A stretch of DNA of 39,279 bases from contig JAOPWP010000127.1 in the NCBI GenBank assembly GCA_025965615.1, positions 1-39,279 on the forward strand, given 5' to 3'. Source of the stretch: Frankiales bacterium. GTDB lineage: Bacteria > Actinomycetota > Actinomycetes > Mycobacteriales > SCTD01. Within the stretch, counting starts at the first letter, position 1. The number at the start of each line of letters is the position of its first letter. Below, in pieces: positions 1 to 11,437 of the stretch. Under the pieces are notes generated by a model. The model was not told the origin of the DNA. It was given only the letters and a program-made list of their open reading frames with translations, and did not search any database. The position numbers and the translations under genes were made by a program.

Positions 1-2
1 AC

Positions 3-113
3 GGCAGCCAGTTCTCCATCGAGGACGGCTCGGTCACGAACCCCCCGGCCAGCAAGCCCCTCGCGGAGTCGGCCACCACCGTCGCCGGCCCCAAGGTCTA
101 CGTCACCGGCTGA
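3..113 (+). CDS. C-terminal fragment of a Rieske (2Fe-2S) protein, truncated by the window edge
   Basis: Frame ending at TGA 111-113 reads [36 protein letters not shown], which resembles the C-terminus of Rieske ferredoxin-domain proteins (GSxFSxxDGxVxxGPAxxPL). Confidence 0.65.
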   Translation, partial: GSQFSIEDGSVTNPPASKPLAESATTVAGPKVYVTG

Positions 114-129
114 CGCCCCCCTCGAACGT

Positions 130-192
130 CGGAAAGTGGTCACTCCGGTGGCCGAAGAGGGCTCCCGAGAGCCCCGGAACGACCACTTTCCG
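130..192. repeat. Long imperfect intergenic palindrome, possibly a bidirectional terminator or REP-like element
   Basis: Arms CGGAAAGTGGTCACTCCGG (130-148) and CCGGAACGACCACTTTCCG (174-192) are complementary except for 2 positions; the outer 12 bp are perfect. A nested GGGCTC-CCGA-GAGCCC hairpin lies at 159-174. Confidence 0.75.
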
Positions 193-245
193 GTGAGGGT
201 GCGGGAGGGGGGTGCGCGGAGGCGGGTTCTGTCGGAGGGCCCGCC

Positions 246-251
246 TAACCT
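246..251 (+). promoter_or_regulatory. Putative -10 hexamer TAACCT for a leaderless uvrC transcript
   Basis: TAACCT followed by exactly 7 nt (ggggcgc) and then GTG at 259, in frame with uvrC. Confidence 0.5.
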
Positions 252-258
252 GGGGCGC

Positions 259-2352
259 GTGCCACCCTCCCGTACGCGGCGCGCGCCGTTGTCCTACCGC
301 CCGGCACCCGGATCGATCCCCGAGCAGCCCGGTGTCTACCGGTTCTCCGACGAGAACGGCCGGGTCATCTACGTCGGCAAGGCCAAGAGCCTGCGCAGCC
401 GCCTGTCGAGCTACTTCCAGGACGTCGGCGCCCTGCACCCCCGCACCCGGCAGATGGTGACGACCGCGGCGTCGGTCGAGTGGACCGTGGTGTCGACCGA
501 GGTCGAGGCGCTCCAGCTGGAGTACTCCTGGATCAAGGAGTACGACCCGCGCTTCAACGTGAAGTACCGCGACGACAAGAGCTATCCCAGTCTCGCGGTG
601 ACCGTCTCCGAGGACTACCCGCGACTGCAGGTGATGCGGGGGCCCAAGCGCAAGGGCGTGCGCTACTTCGGTCCCTACGCCCATGCCTGGGCGATCCGCG
701 AGACGCTCGACCTGCTCCTGCGCGTCTTTCCGGCCCGCACCTGCTCCAAGGGGGTCTTCGTCAGGGCCGGCCAGGTCGGGCGTCCGTGCCTGCTGGGCTA
801 CATCGACAAGTGCTCGGCGCCGTGCGTCGGACGGGTGGACCAGCAGACCCACCGCGAGATCGTCGACGACTTCTGCGACTTCATGGCCGGACAGTCGGGG
901 CGCTTCGTCAAGCGGCTCGAGCGCGAGATGGCCGAGGCGGCCGACGCGCAGGACTACGAGCGGGCCGCGCGGCTGCGCGACGACATCGGCGCGCTGACCC
1001 GGGCCACCGAGAAACAGGCCGTGGTGCTGGCCGACGGCACCGATGCCGACGTCGTCGGGGTCGCCGAGGACCAGCTCGAGGCGGCCGTGCAGGTGTTCCA
1101 CGTCCGGGGCGGGCGGGTCCGCGGGCAGCGCGGCTACGTCGTGGACAAGGTCGAGGAGCTCTCCACCGGCGAACTGGTCGGGCAGTTCCTGGCCCAGGCC
1201 TACGGCGACGAGCCCGGCGGTGGCTGGGGTGACGAGGAGAGCGACGTCGACCGGCGCATGACACCTGGGGCCGGGGTCACCATGAGGCAGTCCGACGACG
1301 TGCCCCGCGAGGTGCTGGTGCCCTCGATGCCCCCGGACGCCGACGTGCTCCAGGCGTGGCTCTGTGACCTGCGCGGCACCAACGTCACCCTGCGGGTGCC
1401 CCAGCGGGGCGACAAGCGGGCCCTGCTCGAGACGGTCGAGCGCAACGCCAAGCAGGCGTTCGCGCTCCACAAGACCAAGCGGGCCAGCGATCTCACGGCG
1501 CGGTCGCTCGCGCTCGCCGAGCTCCAGGAGGCGTTGGAGCTGCCCGCCGCACCCCTGCGCATCGAGTGCTTCGACGTCTCCCACGTGCAGGGCACCAACG
1601 TCGTCGCGTCCATGGTCGTCTTCGAGGACGGGCTGGCCCGCAAGAGCGAGTACCGCCGGTTCGCCGTACGCGGCGCCGACGGGATCGACGACACCGCGTC
1701 CATGCGCGAGGTCGTACGCCGCCGCTTCGCCCGGCACCTCGACGACAAGCTGAGCAGCGACGACGGGCCCGGACTCGAGGCGGGCACGGCGGCTCCCGAG
1801 GGGGTCCCCGCGCAGCGCCCGGGGATCGACCCCGAGACCGGGCGGCCGCGCCGCTTCGCCTATCCGCCGCAGCTGGTCGTGGTCGACGGTGGTGCCCCTC
1901 AGGTCAACGCCGCGCAGGCCGCCCTCGACGAGCTCGGGATCGACGACGTCGCCCTGGTGGGGCTGGCCAAGCGCCTGGAGGAGGTGTGGCTACCCGGGCA
2001 GGAGGACCCGGTCATCCTGCCGCGCACCAGCGAGGGGCTGTACCTGCTGCAGCGGGTGCGTGACGAGGCCCACCGCTTCGCCATCGCCTACCACCGGCAG
2101 AAGCGGTCCAAGACGATGACGGCGTCAGCCCTCGACGGGATCGCCGGGCTCGGCGACACCCGCCGGAAGGCCTTGCTGCGACACTTCGGCTCCCTGAAGC
2201 GCTTGCGCGCCGCGACGGTCGAGGAGGTGATGGAGGTGCCCGGCATCGGACGTCGTACGGCTGAGGTGGTCCTGGCCGCTCTCACCGCCTCCGGCACCGA
2301 CGCGGCCGAGGCTCCCGCCTTCGACCCGGCCACCGGCGAGGTCGTGGCATGA
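259..2352 (+). CDS. uvrC: Excinuclease ABC subunit UvrC (the ORF track extends to 136; GTG 259 or TTG 289 are likelier starts)
   Basis: [42 protein letters not shown] (GIY-YIG domain), the UvrBC domain, [24 protein letters not shown], and a C-terminal HhH region ([20 protein letters not shown]...VPGIGRRTA). Confidence 0.97.
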   Translation: MPPSRTRRAPLSYRPAPGSIPEQPGVYRFSDENGRVIYVGKAKSLRSRLSSYFQDVGALHPRTRQMVTTAASVEWTVVSTEVEALQLEYSWIKEYDPRFNVKYRDDKSYPSLAVTVSEDYPRLQVMRGPKRKGVRYFGPYAHAWAIRETLDLLLRVFPARTCSKGVFVRAGQVGRPCLLGYIDKCSAPCVGRVDQQTHREIVDDFCDFMAGQSGRFVKRLEREMAEAADAQDYERAARLRDDIGALTRATEKQAVVLADGTDADVVGVAEDQLEAAVQVFHVRGGRVRGQRGYVVDKVEELSTGELVGQFLAQAYGDEPGGGWGDEESDVDRRMTPGAGVTMRQSDDVPREVLVPSMPPDADVLQAWLCDLRGTNVTLRVPQRGDKRALLETVERNAKQAFALHKTKRASDLTARSLALAELQEALELPAAPLRIECFDVSHVQGTNVVASMVVFEDGLARKSEYRRFAVRGADGIDDTASMREVVRRRFARHLDDKLSSDDGPGLEAGTAAPEGVPAQRPGIDPETGRPRRFAYPPQLVVVDGGAPQVNAAQAALDELGIDDVALVGLAKRLEEVWLPGQEDPVILPRTSEGLYLLQRVRDEAHRFAIAYHRQKRSKTMTASALDGIAGLGDTRRKALLRHFGSLKRLRAATVEEVMEVPGIGRRTAEVVLAALTASGTDAAEAPAFDPATGEVVA

Positions 2353-3239
2353 CCCGGCCCGCCTCCAACCTCGAGCTCGTCGTCGTCACCGGGCTGTCCG
2401 GCGCCGGCCGCTCGACCGCGGCCAAGTGCCTCGAGGACCTGGGCTGGTTCGTCGTCGACAACCTGCCTCCGTCGCTGCTCCCTCCGATGGTCGACCTGGG
2501 CTCGCGCTCCCAGGGTGCGGTGAGCAAGATCGCCGTGGTCGTCGACGTGCGTTCCCGCGCCTTCAGCTCGGACCTGCGCACGGGGCTCGAGGAGATCGCG
2601 AGGCAGGGGGTGCACCCGCGGGTGCTGTTCCTGGAGGCGGCCGACGACGTCCTCGTACGCCGTTTCGACAGCGTCCGCCGCCCGCATCCCATGCAGGGCG
2701 ACGACCGGCTCGTGGACGGCATCGCCCGCGAGCGGGCGCTGCTCGGTGACCTGCGGGGGAGCGCCGACCTCGTCCTCGACACCTCGGACCTCAACGTCTA
2801 CGGGCTGCGCAGCAAGGTGGTCTCGGCCTTCGGTGCGCTCAAGCAGTCCGAGGGGCTGCAACTGACGCTGCTGTCCTTCGGCTTCAAGTACGGCCTGCCG
2901 GTCGACGCAGACTCCGTGGCAGACGTGCGCTTCCTGCCCAACCCGCACTGGGTGCCGGAGCTCCGACCGCAGTCCGGCAAGGACCCGATGGTGCGCGACT
3001 ACGTGCTGGGCCAGCCGAGCGCTGCGCCGTTCCTCGACCACTACGAGCAGCTGCTCCACCTGGTCACGGCGGGCTACGTGCGGGAGGGCAAGCACTACGC
3101 GCTGGCCGCCATCGGGTGCACCGGCGGAAAGCACCGGAGCGTGGCCATGGCCGAGGAGCTCGCCTCGCGCCTGGCCGCCCCCACCGTGGGGATCGACCTC
3201 GAGCTGAGGCTCGTCCACCGCGACCTGGGGCGCGAGTGA
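2349..3239 (+). CDS. rapZ: RNase adapter protein RapZ / YvcJ-family nucleotide-binding protein
   Basis: [78 protein letters not shown]. Overlaps the uvrC stop by ATGA. Confidence 0.95.
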   Translation: MTRPASNLELVVVTGLSGAGRSTAAKCLEDLGWFVVDNLPPSLLPPMVDLGSRSQGAVSKIAVVVDVRSRAFSSDLRTGLEEIARQGVHPRVLFLEAADDVLVRRFDSVRRPHPMQGDDRLVDGIARERALLGDLRGSADLVLDTSDLNVYGLRSKVVSAFGALKQSEGLQLTLLSFGFKYGLPVDADSVADVRFLPNPHWVPELRPQSGKDPMVRDYVLGQPSAAPFLDHYEQLLHLVTAGYVREGKHYALAAIGCTGGKHRSVAMAEELASRLAAPTVGIDLELRLVHRDLGRE

Positions 3240-4333
3240 TCGGCCGTCGCACGGCGGCCGGGCCCTCGCGGGGGGCTGAGCGGGCGGCGCCCGCGGCCCT
3301 GAGCTCTGCACCGACGGACGGCCCGCGGGTCGTCGCGCTCGGAGGAGGCCACGGCCTGTCGTCGTCGCTCCAGGCGCTGCGCCAGATCACGCCGCACCTC
3401 ACGGCGGTCGTGACCGTGGCGGACGACGGCGGGTCGAGCGGCCGGCTGCGTGACGAGCTCGGCATCCTGCCCCCGGGTGACCTGCGCATGGCGCTCGCCG
3501 CACTGGCAGGGCAGGACGAGTGGGGTCAGACGTGGGAGCGGGCGCTGCAGCACCGGTTCTCCGGAGACGGTCCGCTCGCGGGGCACGCCGTGGGCAACCT
3601 GGTCCTGGCCGGCCTCACCGAGAGCACGGACGACCCGGTGCTCGCCCTCGACCTGACAGCACGGCTCGTGGGTGCGGTCGGACGGGTCCTGCCGATGAGC
3701 TGCGCGAAGCTCGAGATCGTGGCCGACGTCGTCGGCGCCGACGCGGGCAGCCCGACGGCCGTCACGAAGGTGGTCGGACAGGTGGCGGTGGCGACGACGA
3801 CCGGCCGCGTCGTCGAGGTCTACCTCGAGCCCGTCGCCCCGGCGGCCTGCTCGGAGGCGATCGAGGCCGTACGAGCGGCGGACTGGGTGGTCCTCGGCCC
3901 GGGCTCGTGGTTCACCAGCGTGCTGCCGCACCTGCTGGTGCCCGACCTGCGAGCCGCCCTCGTCGAGACGTCCGCACGTACCCTGGTCTGCCTGAACCTC
4001 GCGGCGCAGCCGGGGGAGACGGCGGGCTTCTCCCCCGAGGAGCACCTGAAGGTCCTCGCGGACCACGCCCCCGACCTCCACGTCGACGTCGTCCTCGCCG
4101 ACGAGCTGGCGGCCGGGGACGCCCGTGGTCTGATGGCCGCTGTCGGGGCCACCGGCACCCGGCTGGTCCTGGCGCCGGTCGCCCGGGGCGACGGGACGCC
4201 GAGGCACGACCCCGACCGCCTGGCGGCGGCACTGGCCGGGGTGCTCGAAGGACCGCACGCACCCAGCTCGGTCCCTGCAGCGCCCACAGGAGCTGCAGGG
4301 CCCGCACAACCGGAGGAACGCGCATGGCGATGA
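3236..4333 (+). CDS. yvcK: Gluconeogenesis factor YvcK / CofD-like protein
   Basis: [45 protein letters not shown] and [19 protein letters not shown] motifs. GTG 3236 overlaps the rapZ stop, so the ORF-track start at 3116 is too early. Confidence 0.94.
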   Translation: MIGRRTAAGPSRGAERAAPAALSSAPTDGPRVVALGGGHGLSSSLQALRQITPHLTAVVTVADDGGSSGRLRDELGILPPGDLRMALAALAGQDEWGQTWERALQHRFSGDGPLAGHAVGNLVLAGLTESTDDPVLALDLTARLVGAVGRVLPMSCAKLEIVADVVGADAGSPTAVTKVVGQVAVATTTGRVVEVYLEPVAPAACSEAIEAVRAADWVVLGPGSWFTSVLPHLLVPDLRAALVETSARTLVCLNLAAQPGETAGFSPEEHLKVLADHAPDLHVDVVLADELAAGDARGLMAAVGATGTRLVLAPVARGDGTPRHDPDRLAAALAGVLEGPHAPSSVPAAPTGAAGPAQPEERAWR

Positions 4334-5307
4334 CGGCAGCGGTCAAGGACGAGCTCTCCCGGCTCACCGTGACCCGACCGTGCTGCCGCAAGGCGGAGAT
4401 CTCAGCGCTCCTGCGCTTCGCCGGCGGGCTCCACCTGGTCACCGGGCGCATCGTGGTCGAGGCCGAGCTGGACACGGGCTCGACGGCCCGGCGGCTGCGC
4501 AAGGAGCTCGCCGAGGTCTACGGGCACGCCAGCGACGTCCACGTCGTCGCGGCCGGCGGGCTCCGCAAGGGCAACCGCTACGTCGTACGCGTGTCCAAGG
4601 ACGGTGACGGGCTCGCCCGCCAGACGGGCCTGGTCGACGGCAACGGCCGCCCCGTACGCGGCCTCCCGCCGCAGGTGGTCAGCGGTGGCACGTGCGACGC
4701 GGCTGCTGCCTGGCGCGGTGCGTTCCTGGCCCACGGCTCGCTCACCGAGCCCGGCCGCTCCTGCTCGCTCGAGATCACCTGCCCAGGACCCGAAGCCGCG
4801 CTGGCCCTCGTCGGCTCGGCGCGACGGCTCGGCGTGGCGGCCAAGGCCCGTGAGGTGCGCGGAGTCGACCGCGTCGTCGTCCGCGACGGCGACGCCATCG
4901 GCGTCCTGCTGACCCGGCTCGGAGCGCACGAGGCGGTGCTCGCCTGGGAGGACCGGCGCATGCGCCGCGAGGTGCGGGCGACGGCGAACCGCCTGGCCAA
5001 CTTCGACGACGCCAACCTGCGGCGCTCGGCCCGGGCCGCGGTCGCCGCGGGGGCTCGCGTGGAGCGCGCCCTGGTGATCCTGGGCGACGACGCCCCCGAG
5101 CACCTGCTCGTGGCAGGGCGGCTGCGCCGGGAGCACGCCAACGCCTCGCTCGAGGAGCTCGGAGCGCTGGCCGATCCGCCGATGACCAAGGACGCTGTGG
5201 CGGGACGCATCCGGCGCCTTCTCGCGATGGCCGACAAGCGGGCCGCCGACCTGGGTGTGCCCGACACGGAGGCCAACGTGACGCCGGAGATGCTCGCCGA
5301 GTCGTGA
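4324..5307 (+). CDS. whiA: DNA-binding protein WhiA (sporulation/cell-division regulator)
   Basis: [44 protein letters not shown]-like fold plus C-terminal HTH ([40 protein letters not shown]). Located after rapZ-yvcK as in many Gram-positives. Confidence 0.96.
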   Translation: MAMTAAVKDELSRLTVTRPCCRKAEISALLRFAGGLHLVTGRIVVEAELDTGSTARRLRKELAEVYGHASDVHVVAAGGLRKGNRYVVRVSKDGDGLARQTGLVDGNGRPVRGLPPQVVSGGTCDAAAAWRGAFLAHGSLTEPGRSCSLEITCPGPEAALALVGSARRLGVAAKAREVRGVDRVVVRDGDAIGVLLTRLGAHEAVLAWEDRRMRREVRATANRLANFDDANLRRSARAAVAAGARVERALVILGDDAPEHLLVAGRLRREHANASLEELGALADPPMTKDAVAGRIRRLLAMADKRAADLGVPDTEANVTPEMLAES

Positions 5308-6275
5308 GCACCCCGAGAGGCCCGGGCGTCGAGGCCGCCCGGGCGGCGCGCCTCTCGCGACCGGCCGGCAGCCCGCCCACCATGGCGGTCGCCGGGGGGA
5401 TCGACCCGGCGGTCCTTCGCGCTGCCGGGTGGTCCTTGCGCGGCGTGCTGTCCGAGGACCCCTACGTCGACCGGCTCGACGCGGCCACCTACGTCCACCC
5501 CGCCGAGCTCTGCGCCGATCCGCGGATCGACGCCGTCGCGCTCGACGGGTCGGACCGGGAGCTGGCAGCGCTCCTGCCCGAACTCCGCGAGAGCGGGCTG
5601 CTCCTGTTGCTCCCGACGGCCGACCCCCAGGACGTCGACCTGGTGCGCGCGGCCGTCCAGGTGCCCGACGCCGCGGACGCCTGCGTAGGCCTGCTGCGGC
5701 GCTGGGAGCCCTGGGCCGTGACCGTCGCTGCGGCGCTCCCGCTGGCGGGGGGCCCGCCGGTGCAGGTGACGGTCCGGGGCTGGCCGCGGGGGCGGCAAGC
5801 CGCCGCGGAGCTGGTCGACCTGGTGTCCGCGTGGTGCGGGGACGTCGTCGCGGCACTGGCGGCGCCGGCGGTCCTGCCCGCGGCCGAGCTCCCGGGCGGC
5901 GCAGCCGTCTCGTGGGCCCTGCTCACCGCATCCGGCGCCACGGTCCTCGTGTCCCACGAGGGGGAGCAGGAGTCGGTCCGGCTCTCCTTCGCCACGGCTC
6001 GCCTGCTGGCCGGACCGGGCGGGGCCAGCTGGGAGGGCGGCGCCGAACTCCCCCTCGGAGCAGGCCTTCCCGCACCCGCCCGGGCGCTGCCGCCCGGCCT
6101 GGACCCGGCACTCGTGGCGGTCGCCGCAGCTCTCGCCGGTGCGGTCGGGGGCGGCGACGTCGCTGCCGAGTCCTGGCCCTGGCCCGCCGACCTGGCGGAC
6201 CTCCTGGCGGTGACGCGGGTCCTGGAGGCGCTGCGCAGCTCGGCGCGGACCGAGCTCCTGGTGCCGATCGCCTGA
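5304..6275 (+). CDS. Hypothetical protein, possibly a degenerate Gfo/Idh/MocA-like Rossmann protein
   Basis: GTG 5304 overlaps the whiA stop (GTGA). The N-terminal [33 protein letters not shown] layout is reminiscent of the Gfo/Idh NAD-binding half. Only the coding call is firm; the family is tentative. Confidence 0.6.
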   Translation: MSTPRGPGVEAARAARLSRPAGSPPTMAVAGGIDPAVLRAAGWSLRGVLSEDPYVDRLDAATYVHPAELCADPRIDAVALDGSDRELAALLPELRESGLLLLLPTADPQDVDLVRAAVQVPDAADACVGLLRRWEPWAVTVAAALPLAGGPPVQVTVRGWPRGRQAAAELVDLVSAWCGDVVAALAAPAVLPAAELPGGAAVSWALLTASGATVLVSHEGEQESVRLSFATARLLAGPGGASWEGGAELPLGAGLPAPARALPPGLDPALVAVAAALAGAVGGGDVAAESWPWPADLADLLAVTRVLEALRSSARTELLVPIA

Positions 6276-6325
6276 CCCGGAACCGTCGCGGGAGCCGCTG
6301 TCCGCTACGTTCTCGAACGACCTGA

Positions 6326-7357
<1,032 letters not shown>

Positions 7358-7361
7358 GCGC

Positions 7362-8582
7362 ATGTCACTGCCGCAGGCGAGCGACCTCGACGTCGCGGGA
7401 AAGCGGGTCCTCGTCCGCTGCGACCTCAACGTCCCCATGGAGGACGGACCGGGCGGGTCGAAGACGGTCACGGACGACGGCCGGATCCGCGCCAGTGTCC
7501 CGCTGCTGAGGGACCTGGCGGACCGAGGTGCTCGGGTCATCGTCATGGCTCACCTCGGACGGCCGAAGGGGGCCCCCGACCCGGCGCTGTCCCTGCGTCC
7601 CGTGGTCCACCGCCTGCACGAACTCATCGGCCTGGAGCGCTACTCCGTACACGGCGCGGAAGACGTCACCGGCCCTGACGCGAAGGAGCTGGTCGAGCGG
7701 ACCGGCCCGGGTGACATCGGTGTCCTCGAGAACATCCGCTTCGACCCGCGAGAGACCAGCAAGGACGACGCCGAGCGGGGCGCCTTCGCCGACGAGCTGG
7801 CAGCGCTCGCCGACCTCTACGTCGACGACGCCTTCGGCGCCGTGCACCGCAAGCACGCCAGTGTCTACGACGTGGCGCAGCGCCTGCCGCACGCCGCCGG
7901 ACCGCTCGTCGCCTCCGAGGTCGCCGTGCTGGAGCGGCTCACCGAGTCGCCGGCGCGGCCGTACGCCGTGGTGCTGGGTGGCAGCAAGGTCAGCGACAAG
8001 CTGAAGGTCATCGAGGCGCTGCTGCCCAAGGTCGACACCCTGCTCGTGGGCGGGGGCATGTGCTTCACCTTCCTGGCCGCGCAGGGGTACGACGTGGGCT
8101 CCAGCCTGCTCGAGGCCGACCAGCTCGACACCTGCCGGGCCTTCCTCGAGACCGGGAAGGTCGTCCTGCCGGTCGACGTCGTCGCGGCCGACCGCTTCGC
8201 CGCTGACGCCGCGCACGACGTCGTCGACGCGACCGCCATCCCGAGCGACCGCATGGGCCTCGACATCGGCCCGCGCAGCGTCGAGCTGTTCGCGCGGGCC
8301 CTCGAGGGAGCGCAGACGGTGTTCTGGAACGGGCCGATGGGCGTGTTCGAGATGGAGCCCTACGCCGCAGGCACCCGCGGGGTCGCCGAGGCCGTCGCGG
8401 CCCTGTCGAGTGGTGGCGGCGGCGCGCTGACCGTCGTGGGCGGTGGCGACAGCGCTGCGGCCGTACGCGCGCTCGGCATCGACGAGGAGCGCTTCACCCA
8501 CATCAGCACCGGGGGCGGGGCGAGCCTGGAGTACCTCGAGGGCAAGGTCCTCCCCGGCCTGGCCGTCCTCGAAGCGGGCTGA
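7362..8582 (+). CDS. pgk: Phosphoglycerate kinase
   Basis: [16 protein letters not shown]...[23 protein letters not shown]...[11 protein letters not shown]...[16 protein letters not shown]. Confidence 0.98.
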   Translation: MSLPQASDLDVAGKRVLVRCDLNVPMEDGPGGSKTVTDDGRIRASVPLLRDLADRGARVIVMAHLGRPKGAPDPALSLRPVVHRLHELIGLERYSVHGAEDVTGPDAKELVERTGPGDIGVLENIRFDPRETSKDDAERGAFADELAALADLYVDDAFGAVHRKHASVYDVAQRLPHAAGPLVASEVAVLERLTESPARPYAVVLGGSKVSDKLKVIEALLPKVDTLLVGGGMCFTFLAAQGYDVGSSLLEADQLDTCRAFLETGKVVLPVDVVAADRFAADAAHDVVDATAIPSDRMGLDIGPRSVELFARALEGAQTVFWNGPMGVFEMEPYAAGTRGVAEAVAALSSGGGGALTVVGGGDSAAAVRALGIDEERFTHISTGGGASLEYLEGKVLPGLAVLEAG

Positions 8583-8584
8583 CC

Positions 8585-9376
8585 GTGGCCGCTGCAGCCG
8601 TCTCAGCCCGGCGCAAGCCGCTCATGGCGGGCAACTGGAAGATGAACCTGCACCACCTCGAGGCGATCTCGCTGGTGCAGAAGCTCGCCTTCACCCTGAC
8701 TGCTGCTGATTACGAGGCCGTGGAGGCCGTCGTGCTTCCACCGTTCGTCGACCTCCGCAGCGTGCAGACGCTGGTCGACGGCGACAAGCTGCGCCTGCGT
8801 TACGGAGCCCAGGACCTCTCGCCGCACGAGAACGGCGCGCACACCGGGGACATCAGCGGGTCGATGCTCGCCAAGCTGGGCTGCTCCTACGTCCTGGTCG
8901 GCCACAGCGAGCGCCGCGAGCACCACTCCGAGACCGACGAGGTGGTGGCGGCCAAGCTGCGAGCCGCCCTGAGGCACGGCCTCGTGCCCGTCCTGTGCGT
9001 CGGCGAGGGACTCGAGGTCCGGAAGTCCGGTGACCACGTGGCCCACGTCGAGGCCCAGCTGTCCGCCGCTCTCGAGGGGCTGCCGGCCGACGACCTGGCT
9101 TCGCTGGTCGTCGCCTACGAGCCCGTCTGGGCGATCGGGACCGGTCAGGTCGCGACCCCCGACGACGCGCAGGAGGTCTGCCTGGCCCTGCGCAAGCGGC
9201 TGGGGGTGCTGTATCCTGGCCCGCTCGCCGACACGGTCCGGGTCCTCTACGGCGGCTCGGTGAAGGCCGACAACGTCGCGGCCCTGATGGAGCAGCCGGA
9301 CGTCGACGGGGCCCTCGTCGGTGGTGCGAGCCTCGACGCGGTGCAGTTCGCCTCCCTGGTGCGCCTCGGCCGGTAG
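8585..9376 (+). CDS. tpiA: Triosephosphate isomerase
   Basis: [17 protein letters not shown]...[10 protein letters not shown]...[13 protein letters not shown]...[10 protein letters not shown]. Confidence 0.98.
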   Translation: MAAAAVSARRKPLMAGNWKMNLHHLEAISLVQKLAFTLTAADYEAVEAVVLPPFVDLRSVQTLVDGDKLRLRYGAQDLSPHENGAHTGDISGSMLAKLGCSYVLVGHSERREHHSETDEVVAAKLRAALRHGLVPVLCVGEGLEVRKSGDHVAHVEAQLSAALEGLPADDLASLVVAYEPVWAIGTGQVATPDDAQEVCLALRKRLGVLYPGPLADTVRVLYGGSVKADNVAALMEQPDVDGALVGGASLDAVQFASLVRLGR

Positions 9377-9540
9377 CACGCCAGCGCGTCCGAGGGCGTC
9401 ATCGCACGCTCGTGTCGCGCGCAGTTCGTCCCGGGTCATCCCCGTTCGGCGGCTGACCGTCACAGCCCGGTCACGATTCAGCACATCAGCCAACGGTGTG
9501 AGCGGTCGAGCACGTGCGAGTGGTTCTATCGGATCATTCC

Positions 9541-9600
9541 GCCGGGCGCGACGAGCGTCGGCCCGGCCCATTCCGTCCTCCCTGATCGGGAGAAGGAGGA
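9541..9600 (+). promoter_or_regulatory. Structured 5' leader of the oppA-like gene
   Basis: Hairpin GCCGGGC(g)CGAC-GAGC-GTCGGCCCGGC (9541-9567), then alternative pairings CTCCC/GGGAG (9578-9592) and TCCTCC/GGAGGA (9576-9581/9595-9600). The second covers the Shine-Dalgarno. Confidence 0.5.
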
Positions 9601-9607
9601 ACAGCCG

Positions 9608-11269
9608 GTGCAGGTCCACAAGAAGAAGATGCGCCTCAGCGCGGTGCTGCTCACGCTGGCGCTCGGCGCCACAGCATGTGGTGGGAACAGCGACAGCGAA
9701 GGCGGGGGCAGCGGCGGGAGCGGCGAGGGTGCCAGCGGCGGCACCTTCTCCTACACCCTGACCAACCCCGAGAACCCGCTCATCCCCGGCAACACCACGG
9801 AGAGCGAGGGCTCGCAGATCATCAGCGCCCTGTTCACCGGGCTGATCACCTACAACGTCGACACCTCCAAGGCGGAGTTCGACGGGGTCGCCGAGTCGAT
9901 CGAGTCCGACGACAGCACGCTCTGGACCATCAAGCTCAAGGACGGCTGGAAGTTCCACGACGGCACCCCGGTCGACGCGCAGTCGTTCGTGGACGCGTGG
10001 AACTACACGGCCCTGTCGACCAACGCCCAGGGCGGGTCCTACTTCTTCGAGAACGTCGAGGGCTACAAGGACCTCCAGGCCGAGACCGACGACAACGACG
10101 TCGTGACCAAGCAGCCGACCTCGAAGGCCATGAGCGGGCTCAAGGTCGTCGACCCGAAGACCTTCACCGTCAAGCTCAACGCGCCCTTCGCGCAGTACCC
10201 GATCACCGTCGGCTACAACGCGTTCGCCCCGCTGCCCAAGGCGTTCTTCGCCGACCCCGAGGCCTTCGGCACCAAGCCGATCGGCAACGGCCCGTTCAAG
10301 GCCAACGAGGCCTTCCGCCAGGACGTCGGCTTCAAGCTGACCCGCTTCGACGACTACGCCGGCCAGAAGGCCAAGGCGGACGCCGTCGACATCAAGATCA
10401 TCTCTGACGTCACGACCGCGTACACCGAGGTGCAGGCCGGTGGCCTGGACATCCTCGACACGATCCCGGCCGAGAACATCACGACCGCGCCGCAGGAGTT
10501 CGGGGACCGCTTCATCGAGCGGGAGAGCTCGTCGTTCACCTACATGGGCTTCCCGACCTACGACCCGCGCTACAGCGACAAGAAGGTGCGCCAGGCCTTC
10601 TCCATGGCCATCGACCGCCAGGCCATCACCAAGGCGATCTTCAACGGCACCCGTGAGCCGGCCATGTCGGTCGTCTCGCCCGTCGTCGACGGTTCGCGCA
10701 AGGACGCCTGCAAGTACTGCAAGTTCGACCCGGCCGCGGCCAAGAAGCTGCTCGCCGAGACGAACTTCAACACCTCGCAGCCGATCGACCTGTGGTTCAA
10801 CGCCGGCGCCAACCACGACGCCTGGGTGACCGCGGTCGGCAACCAGCTGCGCGAGAACCTCGGGATCACCTACACGCTCAAGGGCGACCTGCAGTTCGGC
10901 GAGTACCTGCCGGTCGGCCGCGGCAAGAAGTTCACCGGGCCGTTCCGCCTCGGATGGTCCATGGACTACCCGAGCCCGCAGAACTACCTCGAGCCGCTCT
11001 ACACCGAGGCCGCCCTGCCGCCGGGCTCCAACACCGCGTTCTACGTGAACCCGGCGTTCGACGCCAAGGTCAAGGAGGGCAACGCGTCCAAGACCAACGA
11101 GGCCGCGATCAAGAAGTACCAGGAGGCCGAGGACATCCTGCTGGAGGACATGCCGATCATGCCGATGTTCTACGGCAAGCTGCAGAGCGTCCACAGCCCG
11201 AAGGTCTCGAACGTCAAGTTCGACGCGTTCGGACAGTGCGACCTGGCCAGCGTCACGGTCAAGCAGTAG
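9608..11269 (+). CDS. Peptide/oligopeptide ABC transporter substrate-binding lipoprotein (SBP family 5)
   Basis: Lipoprotein signal MRLSAVLLTLALGATACGG, then SBP_bac_5-type sequence (ISALFTGLITYN...WTIKLKDGWKFHDGTPVDAQSFVDAWNY). Precedes permease and ATPase genes. Confidence 0.93.
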   Translation: MQVHKKKMRLSAVLLTLALGATACGGNSDSEGGGSGGSGEGASGGTFSYTLTNPENPLIPGNTTESEGSQIISALFTGLITYNVDTSKAEFDGVAESIESDDSTLWTIKLKDGWKFHDGTPVDAQSFVDAWNYTALSTNAQGGSYFFENVEGYKDLQAETDDNDVVTKQPTSKAMSGLKVVDPKTFTVKLNAPFAQYPITVGYNAFAPLPKAFFADPEAFGTKPIGNGPFKANEAFRQDVGFKLTRFDDYAGQKAKADAVDIKIISDVTTAYTEVQAGGLDILDTIPAENITTAPQEFGDRFIERESSSFTYMGFPTYDPRYSDKKVRQAFSMAIDRQAITKAIFNGTREPAMSVVSPVVDGSRKDACKYCKFDPAAAKKLLAETNFNTSQPIDLWFNAGANHDAWVTAVGNQLRENLGITYTLKGDLQFGEYLPVGRGKKFTGPFRLGWSMDYPSPQNYLEPLYTEAALPPGSNTAFYVNPAFDAKVKEGNASKTNEAAIKKYQEAEDILLEDMPIMPMFYGKLQSVHSPKVSNVKFDAFGQCDLASVTVKQ

Positions 11270-11275
11270 GACAGT

Positions 11276-11307
11276 GCCGGTCGGTGCCCCGCGGGGCACC
11301 GGCCGGC
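11276..11307. repeat. Intercistronic hairpin 1 between oppA- and oppB-like genes
   Basis: Perfect 20-nt palindrome CGGTGCCCCGCGGGGCACCG (11282-11301), with flanking pairing extending to 11276-11307. Confidence 0.75.
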
Positions 11308-11311
11308 CGCT

Positions 11312-11359
11312 CCCGCGAGGGCGCGTCAGGGGTGTACCGTCCCGGCGCGCCCTCGCGGG
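11312..11359. repeat. Intercistronic hairpin 2
   Basis: CCCGCGAGGGCGCG (11312-11325) and CGCGCCCTCGCGGG (11346-11359): perfect 14-bp stem, 20-nt loop. Confidence 0.8.
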
Positions 11360-11369
11360 CGTCCAGCCG

Positions 11370-11397
11370 GGTGCTCCGCCCACCCCCGTGGAGCACC
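11370..11397. repeat. Intercistronic hairpin 3
   Basis: GGTGCTCC (11370-11377) and GGAGCACC (11390-11397), 12-nt loop. Confidence 0.65.
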
Positions 11398-11437
11398 GCC
11401 CGGGGTAGCCGATCGCACCCGCTCGACGAGGAGGATC

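Noticed and set aside
136-258. N-terminal extension of uvrC from the ORF track
   Set aside because: It runs through the 130-192 palindrome and lacks UvrC-like sequence; GTG 259 with a TAACCT hexamer fits better.
3116-3235. N-terminal extension of yvcK
   Set aside because: It overlaps rapZ coding sequence for 120 bp; GTG 3236 gives the usual short stop/start overlap.
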